Position numbers and translations under genes: made by a program. From the NCBI RefSeq assembly GCF_028689785.1, contig NZ_JAQVCN010000007.1, positions 56,623-120,622 of the forward strand: a stretch of 64,000 bases of DNA, given 5' to 3'. Numbering within the stretch: position 1 is the first letter of the stretch; each line of letters opens with the position of its first letter. The stretch is from Zoogloea sp. GTDB lineage: Bacteria; Pseudomonadota; Gammaproteobacteria; Burkholderiales; Rhodocyclaceae. Positions 1 to 9,288 of this stretch are shown piece by piece. Below the pieces are notes generated by a model. It was given only the letters and a program-made list of their open reading frames with translations, made no database searches and was not told the DNA's origin.

Positions 1-249
1 CTTCGAGAAGCCTGACAGCTCGATGACCTTGCCGAAGATGGCACCGAGCAGGAAGACCGGGAAGTAGTTCTTCACGAAGCCGACCATCTTGTCCATGAAG
101 AGGCCGGTGAACATCGGGGCGACCAGTGTTGGGTCGGTGAGCAGCACCGCGCCGAGGGCCGCTACCGGGGCGAACAGGATGACGCTGTAACCCCGGTATG
201 CGATGAACATCAAGAAGCATAGCGAGGCAAGGACGATCAGGAACGACAT
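1..249 (-). CDS. GntP-family organic-acid permease, N-terminal part (gene runs off the window)
   Basis: The first 83 codons of an inner-membrane permease are visible; the rest lies beyond base 1. The start is ATG at 249, preceded by a GGAGGAG ribosome site. The protein begins MSFLIVLASLCFLMFIAYRG, followed by a second hydrophobic segment and the stretch MVGFVKNYFPVFLLGAIFGK, the style of the N-terminus of GntP/gluconate-type H+ symporters (established family). A sigma-54 promoter lies just upstream (290-305), and the next gene on the same strand is a sigma-54 activator. In Pseudomonas aeruginosa a GntP permease sits beside the activator HbcR in a 3-hydroxybutyrate locus. By analogy the substrate may be 3-hydroxybutyrate or a related short acid, but this is inference only. 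The family call is fairly sure; the substrate is not. Confidence 0.75.
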   Translation of the reverse strand, partial: MSFLIVLASLCFLMFIAYRGYSVILFAPVAALGAVLLTDPTLVAPMFTGLFMDKMVGFVKNYFPVFLLGAIFGKVIELSGFSK

Positions 250-289
250 GGTTTTTATCTCCTCCGTTGATTGAATGCGGAGAAGACAT

Positions 290-305
290 GGCAGCTTTCG
301 TGCCA
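290..305 (-). promoter_or_regulatory. sigma-54 (-24/-12) promoter of the GntP permease
   Basis: On the minus strand the bases read TGGCACGAAAGCTGCC. This matches the RpoN consensus TGGCACG-N4-TTGC with one mismatch (CTGC for TTGC). The invariant GG (304-303) and GC (292-291) are separated by exactly 10 bp. The expected transcript start is near 280, about 30 bases before the permease ATG. Confidence 0.85.
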
Positions 306-368
306 AAATGTTTCTTATTGTTTTATAAGAATAATTTTATTTCGTCCCGGGGGTTCTGCCTGCCTTTG

Positions 369-413
369 CGGACAGGTGTGTCTGCGCTCACAGACACCTG
401 GGCTCACTGTCCG
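369..413. promoter_or_regulatory. nested inverted repeats, candidate activator (enhancer) site
   Basis: Two nested perfect 7-bp inverted repeats are present. The outer is CGGACAG (369-375) with CTGTCCG (407-413); the inner is GTGTCTG (378-384) with CAGACAC (391-397). They lie about 100 bp upstream of the predicted sigma-54 transcript start, the usual distance for an enhancer. They overlap the last codons of the activator gene. A terminator role for the activator is less likely because no T-run follows on the minus strand. Confidence 0.5.
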
Positions 414-1825
414 CCAGCGATGCCCAGGGCGCTGAGCTTTTCGTAGAGAGACGCGCGGGAGATGCCCAGGTTGCGGGCGGCCTGGGCCTTGTTGCCCGCG
501 GCGGCGGCAATGGCGGCGAGGATGGCCTCCCGCTCGGCGGTTTGGTGGACCTCCTCGAGGGTCTTCGGTGCGGCGCTGGTCCGGGTCGGCCGGCCGTCCG
601 CCAGCCCGGGAAGGATCTGCTCGAAATCCTGTCGTTCGAGGCTGTCGGCGTCCGACATCAGCAGTGCCCGCTCCAGCACGTTGGCCAACTCGCGCACGTT
701 GCCGGGCCAGTCATGGCGAGTCAGGTAAGTGAGGGCGTCCGGGGCGAGGGTGCGGGGCGGTTCGCCGAGGCGGCGGGCCACGCTGTCGGTCAGGGATTCG
801 GCGATCACCGGCAGATCGTCCAGGCGTTCCCGTAGCGGGGGAACCTGCAGAGTCATCACATTGAGGCGGTAGAAGAGGTCGGCGCGGAAGCGCCCGGCAT
901 CCACTTCCTCCTGGAGCCGTCGACTGGTGGCGGCGATGATGCGTACATCCACGCTGATCAGGCGGTTCGAGCCTACCGGCTCGATCTCCTTCTCCTGCAG
1001 GGCGCGCAGCAGCTTGGCCTGCAGGGCTGGGGACATGTCGCCGATTTCGTCGAGAAAGAGGGTGCCCCCTTCGGCCAGCTCGAACTTGCCGCTCCGCCCC
1101 TTGCGGTCGGCGCCGGTGTAGGCCCCGGGTGCCACGCCGAAGAATTCGGATTCGAGCAGGGTTTCGGGGATGGCGGCGATATTCACCGCCACGAAAGGGC
1201 TGTTTGCCCGGGGGCCGGCGGCGTGGATCGCCTGGGCCAGCAGCTCCTTGCCGGTGCCTGTTTCGCCCAGGATGAGGACCGGGGCCGTGGAGCGGGCGGC
1301 CCGGCGAGCCTGGTCTTTCACGGCGAGGCAGCCCGGGCTGGTGCCGACGAAGTTGGCGAAGCTGTACTTGGTCCGCCGCGCCTCGTCCAGCTTGCGCCGG
1401 GTGTCGGCCAGCTCGTGGCGCAGGCTCTGGAAGCGCGACATGATGGGGGCGAGCTGGCGGGCGTCGTCGAACAGCACCAGGCCGAAGCCGCCGATGATCT
1501 CGCCGGATTCATCCCTGACCGGCAGGCGCATCACCACGAAGGCGTCGCTGCCGAAATCCATGATGTCGAGCATGATCGGCCGGCCGCTGGTCACCACGCT
1601 GCGCATCTGGCTGTTGGGGATCACCTCCTCCACGGGCTTGCCGATCACCGCGGCGGGGTCGGGCAGCTGCAGGTGACGGGGGTACTGTTCGTTCATCCAC
1701 ACGATGCGGGCTTCGCGATCCACGATCAGGAGCCCCTCGGAGAGCTCGGAGAAAGCGCCCAGCAGGGTGTCCATGACCCGTTGGCGGATGCGTTCCGCTT
1801 CGGCGGTAAAGCTGTTGGGCGGCAT
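404..1825 (-). CDS. sigma-54-dependent transcriptional activator (PAS-AAA+-Fis HTH)
   Basis: An enhancer-binding protein of 473 residues. A PAS sensor domain comes first (roughly residues 15-130), with no receiver domain, so it probably senses a small ligand rather than a phosphate relay. The AAA+ domain follows with Walker A GETGTGKE, the sigma-54 contact loop GAYTGA (GAFTGA variant) and Walker B GGTLFLDEIGD. A Fis-type helix-turn-helix ends the protein (NKAQAARNLGISRASLYEKL). I chose ATG at 1825 because GAGGGAG precedes it; an upstream TTG at 1885 has no such site. It lies upstream of the permease on the same strand and most likely activates the sigma-54 promoter at 290-305. The arrangement resembles HbcR and its GntP partner, but the ligand is unknown. 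Confidence 0.9.
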   Translation of the reverse strand: MPPNSFTAEAERIRQRVMDTLLGAFSELSEGLLIVDREARIVWMNEQYPRHLQLPDPAAVIGKPVEEVIPNSQMRSVVTSGRPIMLDIMDFGSDAFVVMRLPVRDESGEIIGGFGLVLFDDARQLAPIMSRFQSLRHELADTRRKLDEARRTKYSFANFVGTSPGCLAVKDQARRAARSTAPVLILGETGTGKELLAQAIHAAGPRANSPFVAVNIAAIPETLLESEFFGVAPGAYTGADRKGRSGKFELAEGGTLFLDEIGDMSPALQAKLLRALQEKEIEPVGSNRLISVDVRIIAATSRRLQEEVDAGRFRADLFYRLNVMTLQVPPLRERLDDLPVIAESLTDSVARRLGEPPRTLAPDALTYLTRHDWPGNVRELANVLERALLMSDADSLERQDFEQILPGLADGRPTRTSAAPKTLEEVHQTAEREAILAAIAAAAGNKAQAARNLGISRASLYEKLSALGIAGGQ

Positions 1826-1941
1826 GCGGGTCTCCCTCTTCTTTTCCTTATCTGCGGGCTCGTTTCCGGTGGTGTGCTTGCTCAACGGAAAGGCGGATCC
1901 CGCGGAGCATAGCGCAGGGGAGAGAAAGCGGATGTCAGTGC

Positions 1942-2865
1942 TTACCGCAATGTGCCGGGGCCGGGCAGGGTACCGGATGCCGACGTCAGCATCTCATCCA
2001 GAAAGGCGCGGGCCGGCACCGGCAGGATCTTCTGGCGCAGATGCACCAGGTTCCAGGGGCGGTGCAGGGGAAAACCTTCTACATCAAGGATCACCAACCC
2101 CTCGCCGTCGAGGCGTTCGCCCAGCGCATGGCGGGAGATTACCGCCAGCCCCATGCCGGTCCCGGCCAGCTCCAGCAGGGCCTCGTTGCTGCCCAGGGCC
2201 AGGCGCACGCGCAGCTTGACGCCGGCCTGGCGGGCAAAGTCGTCGATGGCCCGGCGGGAGCCGGAGCCCGGCTCCCGCAGCAGGAAGGGCTCGTTGCCCA
2301 GCTCGGCCAGACTCACCCGCCGTTCGGCCGCCCAGTGGCCAAGGGGGGCGAGGACGACCATTTCGTTATCGAGGAAGGGGTGCACCACGATGTCCAGGTC
2401 GTCTGGCGGGTAGGACATCACGTACAGGTCGTCTTCGTTGTTGCGCAGGCGCTCCACCACCCGGTCGCGGTTGGCGATCTCCAGCTCGATGGAGATGTCG
2501 GGATAGCGCTTGCAGAAGGCCCCCAGCATGCGCGGCAGGAAGTACTTGGCGGTGGTCACCAGGGCCACCCGCAGCTTGCCGCGCTTGAGACCCCGCAGCT
2601 CGTCAATGGCCGACTCGAAGCGGTTCCAGATATCGTCCAGGCGGCGCGTGGTGGCGAGTAGTTCGTCCCCGGCCGCGGTCAGGCGCAGGGCCCGCCCGCT
2701 CTGGTCGAAGAGGGGCATGCCGACGGTCTCGGCGAGCTGGCGGATCTGGATGGAGACGGCTGGCTGGGTCAGATGCAGGGCCTCCGCCGCACGGCTGAAG
2801 CTGCCCAGGCGAGCGACGGCGGCGAAGGTTTCGAGCTGGCGGAGGGTGATGCGTCTGCGGGACAT
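1942..2865 (-). CDS. LysR-family regulator, CbbR/CmpR-like
   Basis: A 307-residue LysR regulator. The N-terminal winged helix-turn-helix reads TLRQLETFAAVARLGSFSRA and then LHLTQPAVSIQIRQL. The effector domain opens with LRVALVTTAKYFLPRMLGAF, a stretch typical of the CbbR/CmpR group that senses carbon-fixation metabolites. It is divergent from sbtA, with a 235-bp shared spacer that is AT-rich next to the LysR start (2866-2925), where LysR sites usually lie. It probably controls sbtA-sbtB and itself. No RuBisCO genes are in the window, so a link to CO2 fixation is inference. No strong ribosome site precedes the ATG. Confidence 0.85.
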   Translation of the reverse strand: MSRRRITLRQLETFAAVARLGSFSRAAEALHLTQPAVSIQIRQLAETVGMPLFDQSGRALRLTAAGDELLATTRRLDDIWNRFESAIDELRGLKRGKLRVALVTTAKYFLPRMLGAFCKRYPDISIELEIANRDRVVERLRNNEDDLYVMSYPPDDLDIVVHPFLDNEMVVLAPLGHWAAERRVSLAELGNEPFLLREPGSGSRRAIDDFARQAGVKLRVRLALGSNEALLELAGTGMGLAVISRHALGERLDGEGLVILDVEGFPLHRPWNLVHLRQKILPVPARAFLDEMLTSASGTLPGPGTLR

Positions 2866-3100
2866 GTATAAGTTTTTTCTAATGGCAAAGTAGATTTTTG
2901 TTCATTGGATTTTATATCTCAACGCGTCCATCCTGCGAGCCGTCGCCCATCGGCGCGGGCTTTGGCCCGTTTCCACGGGCCTTGAGGAGAAAGCACCATG
3001 CATCAACGTGTTGTGAGCCCCCACCCCGATCATCGGGGCCGGGAAGAGGGATCAGTCCGGTCCCGGCATCAGGCGGTCGCGCAAAGGGAGAGGCTGCATC

Positions 3101-4045
3101 ATGTCCTTTGAGCCCGTCGTCCTGTTCTTCATGCTGGGCCTGCTGGCCGGGGTGCTACGTTCGGATCTGAAGATTCCGGGGGTGGTGTATGAGGCCCTCA
3201 GCATCTTCCTGCTCCTCGCCATCGGCCTGAAGGGCGGTGTCGAGCTGGCCCGCCATGATGTCCTCGATTTGGCCGGCCCGGCCCTGGTGGTGGTGGGCGT
3301 GGCGGTGCTGATTCCCCTGGCCTGCTTCTCCGTGCTGCGCGGGCTGGCGGGCTTTCCCCGTGCCGATGCTGCCTCCATCGCGGCCCACTACGGTTCGGTC
3401 AGTGTGGTGACCTTTGCGGTGGCCAGCAGCTTTCTGGCCAGCCGTGCCGTGGCGGCAGATGGCTACATGACCGTGTTCCTGGCCCTGCTGGAGTTGCCGG
3501 CCTTGCTCGTGGGGGTTTTCCTGGCCCGCCGTGGTCAGGGCCAGGTGGGCTGGCGCACCCTGCTGCATGAGGTACTGGCCGGGAAGAGCATCGTCCTGCT
3601 GGCAGGCGGGCTGCTCATCGGCTGGCTGGCCGGGCCTGATGGCATCCATCCCCTGGACCGGGTGTTCTTCGACCTGTTCAAGGGCATGTTGGCCTTCTTC
3701 CTGATGGAGATGGGGCTGGTGGCGGCGGGGCGGTTGGCCGACCTGCGTCGGGCAGGGCCTTTCCTGGTGGCGTTTGCGGTAGGGGCGCCTGTCTGTGCGG
3801 GGCTGCTGGGGATCGTCACTGCCGGGCTGCTCGGCTTCTCGGTGGGTAATGCCGTGCTGCTGGCCACCCTGTATGCGAGCGCCTCCTACATCGCCGCGCC
3901 GGCCGCCATGCGCATCGCTGTACCGGAGGCCAACCCGGCTCTGTCCATCGGCGCTTCGCTGGGGGTCACCTTTCCTTTCAACCTGATCGCCGGTATTCCG
4001 CTGTATTACTGGCTGGCGTTCCGCCTCCATGGAGTCCTGGTATGA
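3101..4045 (+). CDS. sbtA: SbtA-type sodium-dependent bicarbonate transporter
   Basis: A polytopic inner-membrane permease of 314 residues, slightly shorter than cyanobacterial SbtA. Hydrophobic helices run throughout, beginning with PVVLFFMLGLLAGVL, followed by the early motif IFLLLAIGLKGGVEL typical of the family (formerly DUF897). A GGGAGAGG ribosome site lies 7 bases before the ATG. The stop overlaps the start of the next gene (ATGA at 4042-4045), so the two are translationally coupled. SbtA proteins import bicarbonate with sodium; in non-cyanobacteria the substrate is seldom tested. The divergent CbbR-like regulator and PII-like partner support the call. Confidence 0.85.
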   Translation: MSFEPVVLFFMLGLLAGVLRSDLKIPGVVYEALSIFLLLAIGLKGGVELARHDVLDLAGPALVVVGVAVLIPLACFSVLRGLAGFPRADAASIAAHYGSVSVVTFAVASSFLASRAVAADGYMTVFLALLELPALLVGVFLARRGQGQVGWRTLLHEVLAGKSIVLLAGGLLIGWLAGPDGIHPLDRVFFDLFKGMLAFFLMEMGLVAAGRLADLRRAGPFLVAFAVGAPVCAGLLGIVTAGLLGFSVGNAVLLATLYASASYIAAPAAMRIAVPEANPALSIGASLGVTFPFNLIAGIPLYYWLAFRLHGVLV

Positions 4046-4350
4046 GCCCCGCGCTGACCTGCAGAAAACTTGTCACCATCATCTGCGAGGCGGAGCTCGA
4101 GACGCTGCTCCTGCCGGAGTTGGCTCGCCAGGGGGCCCACGGCTACACCCTCACAGAGGCTCGCGGGCAGGGTGCCCGGGGCGTGCGCGACGGAGCCTGG
4201 CGCGCCTCGTCGAACATCCGTATCGAAGTGCTGTGTGGCGTGGGGGTGGCGGAGCGCCTGGTGGAGATGCTGCAGACACGCTTCTATGCCGACTACGGCG
4301 TCGTGGTGTTCGTCGTCGATGTGGAGGTTCTGCGGCCCGGGAAGTTCTGA
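4042..4350 (+). CDS. SbtB-like PII-family regulator
   Basis: A 102-residue protein with the alpha/beta PII-like fold of SbtB. It has the N-terminal strand KLVTIICEAELETLLLPEL, a glycine-rich loop (EARGQGARGVRDGAW) where PII proteins carry the T-loop, and a final strand VVVFVVDVEVLRPGKF. SbtB binds adenine nucleotides and gates SbtA. I see no C-terminal cysteine pair of the type that gives cyanobacterial SbtB its redox switch. The start overlaps the sbtA stop by 4 bp. The pair is convergent with the next gene, only 16 bp away. Confidence 0.8.
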   Translation: MSPALTCRKLVTIICEAELETLLLPELARQGAHGYTLTEARGQGARGVRDGAWRASSNIRIEVLCGVGVAERLVEMLQTRFYADYGVVVFVVDVEVLRPGKF

Positions 4351-4366
4351 TTGGGGCGGCTGGCGT

Positions 4367-5140
4367 TCAGCGTGCTGCAGCGAGCCCGATCTCGGACGCG
4401 GTGACAGGCCCGATCAGGGCTTCGCCGAGATGGCCCGGAATCTCGGCCCGGTCTTCTTCCAGGGGAATGCGCCCGGCCATGATCTCGGCGAAGCGCTGGG
4501 GGTGACGGGGCTGGCGGTCTGGTTCGGCATAGCCGTCCGGGTAGAGAGGCTGATTGGTGCGCAGGTCGTACTTGTCGCTGGCCCCCAGGGTATGGAGCAG
4601 TTCGTGGGCGATGACCACCAGGTTGCGCTCACGCTCGTTGCGGCTGGCGAATACCTTGATGACTCCGATCATGCCCTTGCGCAGGCCGAGGGAGTGGTCC
4701 AGGTGCGGGGTGAGGGCCGGGTCGTGGTAAAGCACGAACAGTCGGATCTGCGGCCGCGGCCCTGGTGCAGCGTCGTGGCGCCAGGCCCACCAGCGCAGCT
4801 GCAGGCTCCACCAGCCGATCTCCAGACTGCTGCCGCCAGCGGGAAAGGCTGGCGGTAGGGCGTCGAGGGGCGGGGCGAGATTGAGGGCCAGGGGTTGGAG
4901 CAGTGGGCTGCCATGGCGGTGCACCTCGTCCTGCAGCCACTCCCCGATGGGCGCAAAGTCGTCAACACGCACCCGGGCCAGGGCCTGGCGGGTGACCGGC
5001 GAGTCGTCGGCAGCGATGGGGTAAAGGGTGACGTGGAGGGAGTTCTTCCAGTCGGTGGCCTGGGCGCCGCTGCGCCATGCGCCGACCGCCACGGTGGCGA
5101 GAATGAAAAGCAGAATCCCGATACGCAGTTTGCGGAACAT
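4367..5140 (-). CDS. predicted exported metzincin-like protein of unknown function
   Basis: A 257-residue protein with one N-terminal hydrophobic segment (IGILLFILATVAVGAW), either a signal anchor or an uncleaved signal. The later part carries VIAHELLHTLGASDKYD, which fits the metzincin zinc motif HExxHxxGxxD, with aspartate as third ligand as in snapalysin-type proteases. The catalytic glutamate is present. The rest resembles nothing I can name, so a true peptidase activity is not established. It is downstream of fumarase on the same strand but separated by a terminator, so it probably has its own promoter. It ends 16 bp from sbtB on the opposite strand. Confidence 0.6.
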   Translation of the reverse strand: MFRKLRIGILLFILATVAVGAWRSGAQATDWKNSLHVTLYPIAADDSPVTRQALARVRVDDFAPIGEWLQDEVHRHGSPLLQPLALNLAPPLDALPPAFPAGGSSLEIGWWSLQLRWWAWRHDAAPGPRPQIRLFVLYHDPALTPHLDHSLGLRKGMIGVIKVFASRNERERNLVVIAHELLHTLGASDKYDLRTNQPLYPDGYAEPDRQPRHPQRFAEIMAGRIPLEEDRAEIPGHLGEALIGPVTASEIGLAAAR

Positions 5141-5167
5141 GGTGATGGAGACAGTGCCAAGGGATGA

Positions 5168-5193
5168 TGAAAAAACCCGGCACGAGGCCGGGT
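5168..5193 (-). terminator. rho-independent terminator of the fumarase gene
   Basis: On the minus strand AACCCGGC and GCCGGGTT form a perfect 8-bp stem around a 5-base loop, followed by further T residues. It begins 23 bp past the fumarase stop. Confidence 0.85.
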
Positions 5194-5215
5194 TCCTTGC
5201 TGTGCTTGCCGGAGA

Positions 5216-6751
5216 TCAGGCCACGGCGACCGGGATCTTGCCGATCTTGGCCTGCCACTCCTTCGGGCCCGTGTTGTGCACGCTGGTGCCGGAGGAGTCC
5301 ACCGCCACGGTGACGGGCATGTTCTCCACGTCGAACTCGTAGATGGCTTCCATGCCCAGGTCGGCAAAGCCGACGACCTTGGCCGACTTGATGGCCTTGG
5401 CCACCAGGTAGGCGGCGCCGCCGACGGCCATCAGGTAGGCGGACTGGTTGTCCTTGATGGCCTCGATGGCCGTGGGGCCGCGCTCGGATTTGCCGACCAT
5501 GGAGATCAGACCAGTCTGCTCAAGCATCATGCGGGTGAACTTGTCCATGCGGGTGGCGGTGGTGGGGCCGGCGGGGCCGACCACTTCGTCACGCACCGGG
5601 TCCACAGGGCCCACGTAGTAGATCACGCGGTTGGTGAAGTCCACCGGCAGCTTCTCGCCCTTGGCCAGCATGTCGGCGATGCGCTTGTGGGCGGCGTCGC
5701 GGCCGGTGAGCATCTTGCCGTTGAGGAGGAGCTTCTGGCCCGGCTTCCAGGAGGCGACCTGCTCCTTGGTCAGGGTGTTCAGATCAACCTGGGTGGCCGA
5801 CTTGAGATCCGGCGTCCAGGTGACGGCGGGCCAGTCTTCCAGCTTCGGCGGCTCGATCTTGGCCGGGCCGGAGCCGTCGAGGTGGAAGTGGCAGTGGCGG
5901 GTGGCCGCACAGTTGGGCACCAGGGCCACCGGCAGATTGGCGGCGTGGCAGGGGTAGTCCAGCACCTTCACGTCGAGCACGGTGGTCAGGCCGCCGAGGC
6001 CTTGCGCGCCAACGCCGAGGGCGTTGATCTTTTCGATCAGCTCAAGGCGCAGCTCCTCCGGGCGGGTCAGCGTGGCACCGCTGGCGGCCTTGGCCTTGAG
6101 TTCATGGATGTCCACCGGCGCCATGATGGACTCCTTGGCCAGCAGCATGGCTTTTTCCGGCGTGCCGCCGATGCCGATGCCGATGATGCCCGGCGGACAC
6201 CAGCCGGCGCCCATCTCGGGGATCTTCTTGAGGACCCAGTCCACCAGGTCGTCGGAGGGGTTGAGCATGGCGAACTTGGACTTGGCTTCGGAGCCGCCGC
6301 CCTTGGCCGCGCAGATCACCTCCACGTGGTGGCCCGGGACGAGCTCGAAGTGCACCACCGCGGGGGTGTTGTCCTTGGTGTTCTTGCGGGCGCCGGCCGG
6401 GTCGGCCAGCACGGAGGCGCGCAGGGGGTTGTCCGGGTTGGCGTAGGCACGGCGCACGCCTTCGTCGATCATCTGCTGCACGCTCATGGTGGCGTCCGGC
6501 CAGGTGACCTGCATGCCGACCTTGATGAAGACCATCCCGATGCCGGTGTCCTGGCAGATCGGGCGGTGGCCTTCGGCGGCCATGCGGGAGTTGGTCAGGA
6601 TCTGGGCGATGGCGTCCTTGGCGGCGGGGTTCTCCTCGCGCTCGTAGGCTTCACCCAGTGCCTTGATGTAATCCAGCGGGTGGTAGTAGCTGATGTACTG
6701 GAAGGCGTCCGCGACGGACTGGATCAGGTCTTCCTGTTTGATGGCGGTCAT
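5216..6751 (-). CDS. fumA: fumarate hydratase, class I (4Fe-4S)
   Basis: A 511-residue class I fumarase that interconverts fumarate and malate in the citric acid cycle. Candidate cluster cysteines appear in RPICQDTGIG, GAGWCPPG and VPNCAATRHCHF. N-terminal and C-terminal domains are fused in one chain, as in E. coli FumA/FumB. GAGGGAGC precedes the ATG. It follows the YqhA-like gene by 18 bp on the same strand, so the two are probably one transcript ending at 5168-5193. Oxygen sensitivity of the cluster is expected from the family. The call is secure; the exact symbol (fumA or fumB) is a convention. Confidence 0.93.
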   Translation of the reverse strand: MTAIKQEDLIQSVADAFQYISYYHPLDYIKALGEAYEREENPAAKDAIAQILTNSRMAAEGHRPICQDTGIGMVFIKVGMQVTWPDATMSVQQMIDEGVRRAYANPDNPLRASVLADPAGARKNTKDNTPAVVHFELVPGHHVEVICAAKGGGSEAKSKFAMLNPSDDLVDWVLKKIPEMGAGWCPPGIIGIGIGGTPEKAMLLAKESIMAPVDIHELKAKAASGATLTRPEELRLELIEKINALGVGAQGLGGLTTVLDVKVLDYPCHAANLPVALVPNCAATRHCHFHLDGSGPAKIEPPKLEDWPAVTWTPDLKSATQVDLNTLTKEQVASWKPGQKLLLNGKMLTGRDAAHKRIADMLAKGEKLPVDFTNRVIYYVGPVDPVRDEVVGPAGPTTATRMDKFTRMMLEQTGLISMVGKSERGPTAIEAIKDNQSAYLMAVGGAAYLVAKAIKSAKVVGFADLGMEAIYEFDVENMPVTVAVDSSGTSVHNTGPKEWQAKIGKIPVAVA

Positions 6752-6769
6752 GGGTGAAGCTCCCTCTCT

Positions 6770-7300
6770 TTAGTGTTTTGACAGCAAAACGGTCTGGTTC
6801 ATGATCTTGTCCACCATCGCCATGGCGAGAGCGGACAACAGGAACACGACATGGATGATCACCTGCCACATGATCGTGTGCTCGGCCAGGTTGGCGGCAT
6901 TGATGAAGGTCTTCAGCAGGTGGATCGAGGAGATGCCGATGATGGCGGTGGACAGCTTGATCTTGAGGACGCCGGCGTTCACGTGGGACAGCCATTCGGG
7001 CTGGTCCGGGTGGTCATCCAGTTCCAGGCGCGACACGAAGGTCTCGTAGCCGCCGATGATCACCATGATCAGCAGGTTGGCGATCATCACCACGTCGATG
7101 AGGCCGAGGACCACCAGCATGGTCTCGGTTTCACTGATGTGGCCGCCGGATTCGAAGACCGAGCCGATCAGATGGCCCAGTTCGGCCATGAATAGGTAAA
7201 CGTAGATGCCTTGGGCAACGATCAGCCCGAGGTAAAGGGGCGCCTGAAGCCAGCGGCTCCAGAAGATGAAGCGTTCGAGTTGTTGCGGACCTTTGCTCAT
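6770..7300 (-). CDS. YqhA/UPF0114-family inner-membrane protein
   Basis: A 176-residue membrane protein of the TIGR00645/YqhA family. It has about four hydrophobic helices, including [38 protein letters not shown] and [15 protein letters not shown], and the conserved stretch [20 protein letters not shown]. The family has no settled function. It starts 105 bp from the divergent purB, so that spacer must hold both promoters. The fumarase gene follows 18 bp downstream. Confidence 0.88.
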   Translation of the reverse strand: MSKGPQQLERFIFWSRWLQAPLYLGLIVAQGIYVYLFMAELGHLIGSVFESGGHISETETMLVVLGLIDVVMIANLLIMVIIGGYETFVSRLELDDHPDQPEWLSHVNAGVLKIKLSTAIIGISSIHLLKTFINAANLAEHTIMWQVIIHVVFLLSALAMAMVDKIMNQTVLLSKH

Positions 7301-7366
7301 GATGGGGGTGCTGCTGTTGGGGGAGCCTGGATTTTATCATCGGCGAACGGCCCTCCAAGACGGTAA

Positions 7367-8773
<1,407 letters not shown>

Positions 8774-8806
8774 CATCCCGCCGGCGCGCAGGTGCCGGCA
8801 TGGGCA

Positions 8807-8842
8807 GAAGGGCGACATGGGTCGCCCTTCGCGTTTCAGTTT
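8807..8842 (+). terminator. terminator after purB
   Basis: A perfect 10-bp stem (GAAGGGCGAC at 8807-8816 with GTCGCCCTTC at 8821-8830) with a 4-base loop, followed by the weak T-rich tail GCGTTTCAGTTT. Confidence 0.75.
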
Positions 8843-8866
8843 CAACCTGATTGAGGAGGTTCATTC

Positions 8867-9184
8867 ATGGCTTTTGCCGACAAGCTCAAGGCCCTGCCGG
8901 GCGTCTCGCATCTGGCGTCGATCCAGCTGCTGGGGGCTGGCGACGAGGTGGTGGCCACCATCGAGAACAAGCCCGGCCAGGCCGGCTCGCTGGCGGTGTA
9001 CAACCACCTGGCGCAGATCCACGGTGCCATCACTCCGACGGCCGCGGCCCAGGGCATCGAGATCTACTCGGAGCACAGCGAGGACGCACGCCTCAATCCG
9101 GGCAAGCATCCCAACATCGACCGCCTGATCGGCCTCGTTGAGCGGGGCGAGACCCTGCGCGTCAAGCATGTCTTTGCCGCGTGA
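8867..9184 (+). CDS. small conserved-type protein of unknown function (possibly DUF2322)
   Basis: A 105-residue soluble protein that starts MAFADKLKALPGVSHLASIQ and has no signal peptide or membrane segment. A strong GAGGAGG ribosome site precedes it and a classic terminator follows, so it is a real single-gene unit. The alternating alpha/beta character and the opening recall the small DUF2322 family, but I am recalling this rather than matching it. No function can be assigned. Confidence 0.7.
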   Translation: MAFADKLKALPGVSHLASIQLLGAGDEVVATIENKPGQAGSLAVYNHLAQIHGAITPTAAAQGIEIYSEHSEDARLNPGKHPNIDRLIGLVERGETLRVKHVFAA

Positions 9185-9206
9185 GCGGCTTTCATGCTGT
9201 CTGGGA

Positions 9207-9234
9207 GGGCTGCCTGCGGGCAGCCTTCTTTTTG
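9207..9234 (+). terminator. rho-independent terminator
   Basis: GGCTGCC (9208-9214) pairs with GGCAGCC (9219-9225) around TGCG, followed by TTCTTTTTG. It closes the small gene 8867-9184. Confidence 0.9.
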
Positions 9235-9248
9235 TGCGATCGATACTG

Positions 9249-9278
9249 TTGACACATACCGACCGATCGGTATGTAAT
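9249..9278 (+). promoter_or_regulatory. promoter overlapped by TetR operator 1
   Basis: A perfect -35 box TTGACA (9249-9254) and a -10-like TGTAAT (9273-9278) are 18 bp apart. Between and over them lies a 22-bp near-palindrome (9254-9275) with arms ACATACCGA and TCGGTATGT. The operator therefore covers the promoter of the TetR gene, the layout of autorepression. A similar site lies at 9907-9928. Confidence 0.85.
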
Positions 9279-9288
9279 TGACTCCACC

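Noticed and set aside
5276..6757. A 493-codon open frame antisense to fumarase
   Set aside because: The fumarase frame has clear motifs; the antisense frame is a composition artefact.
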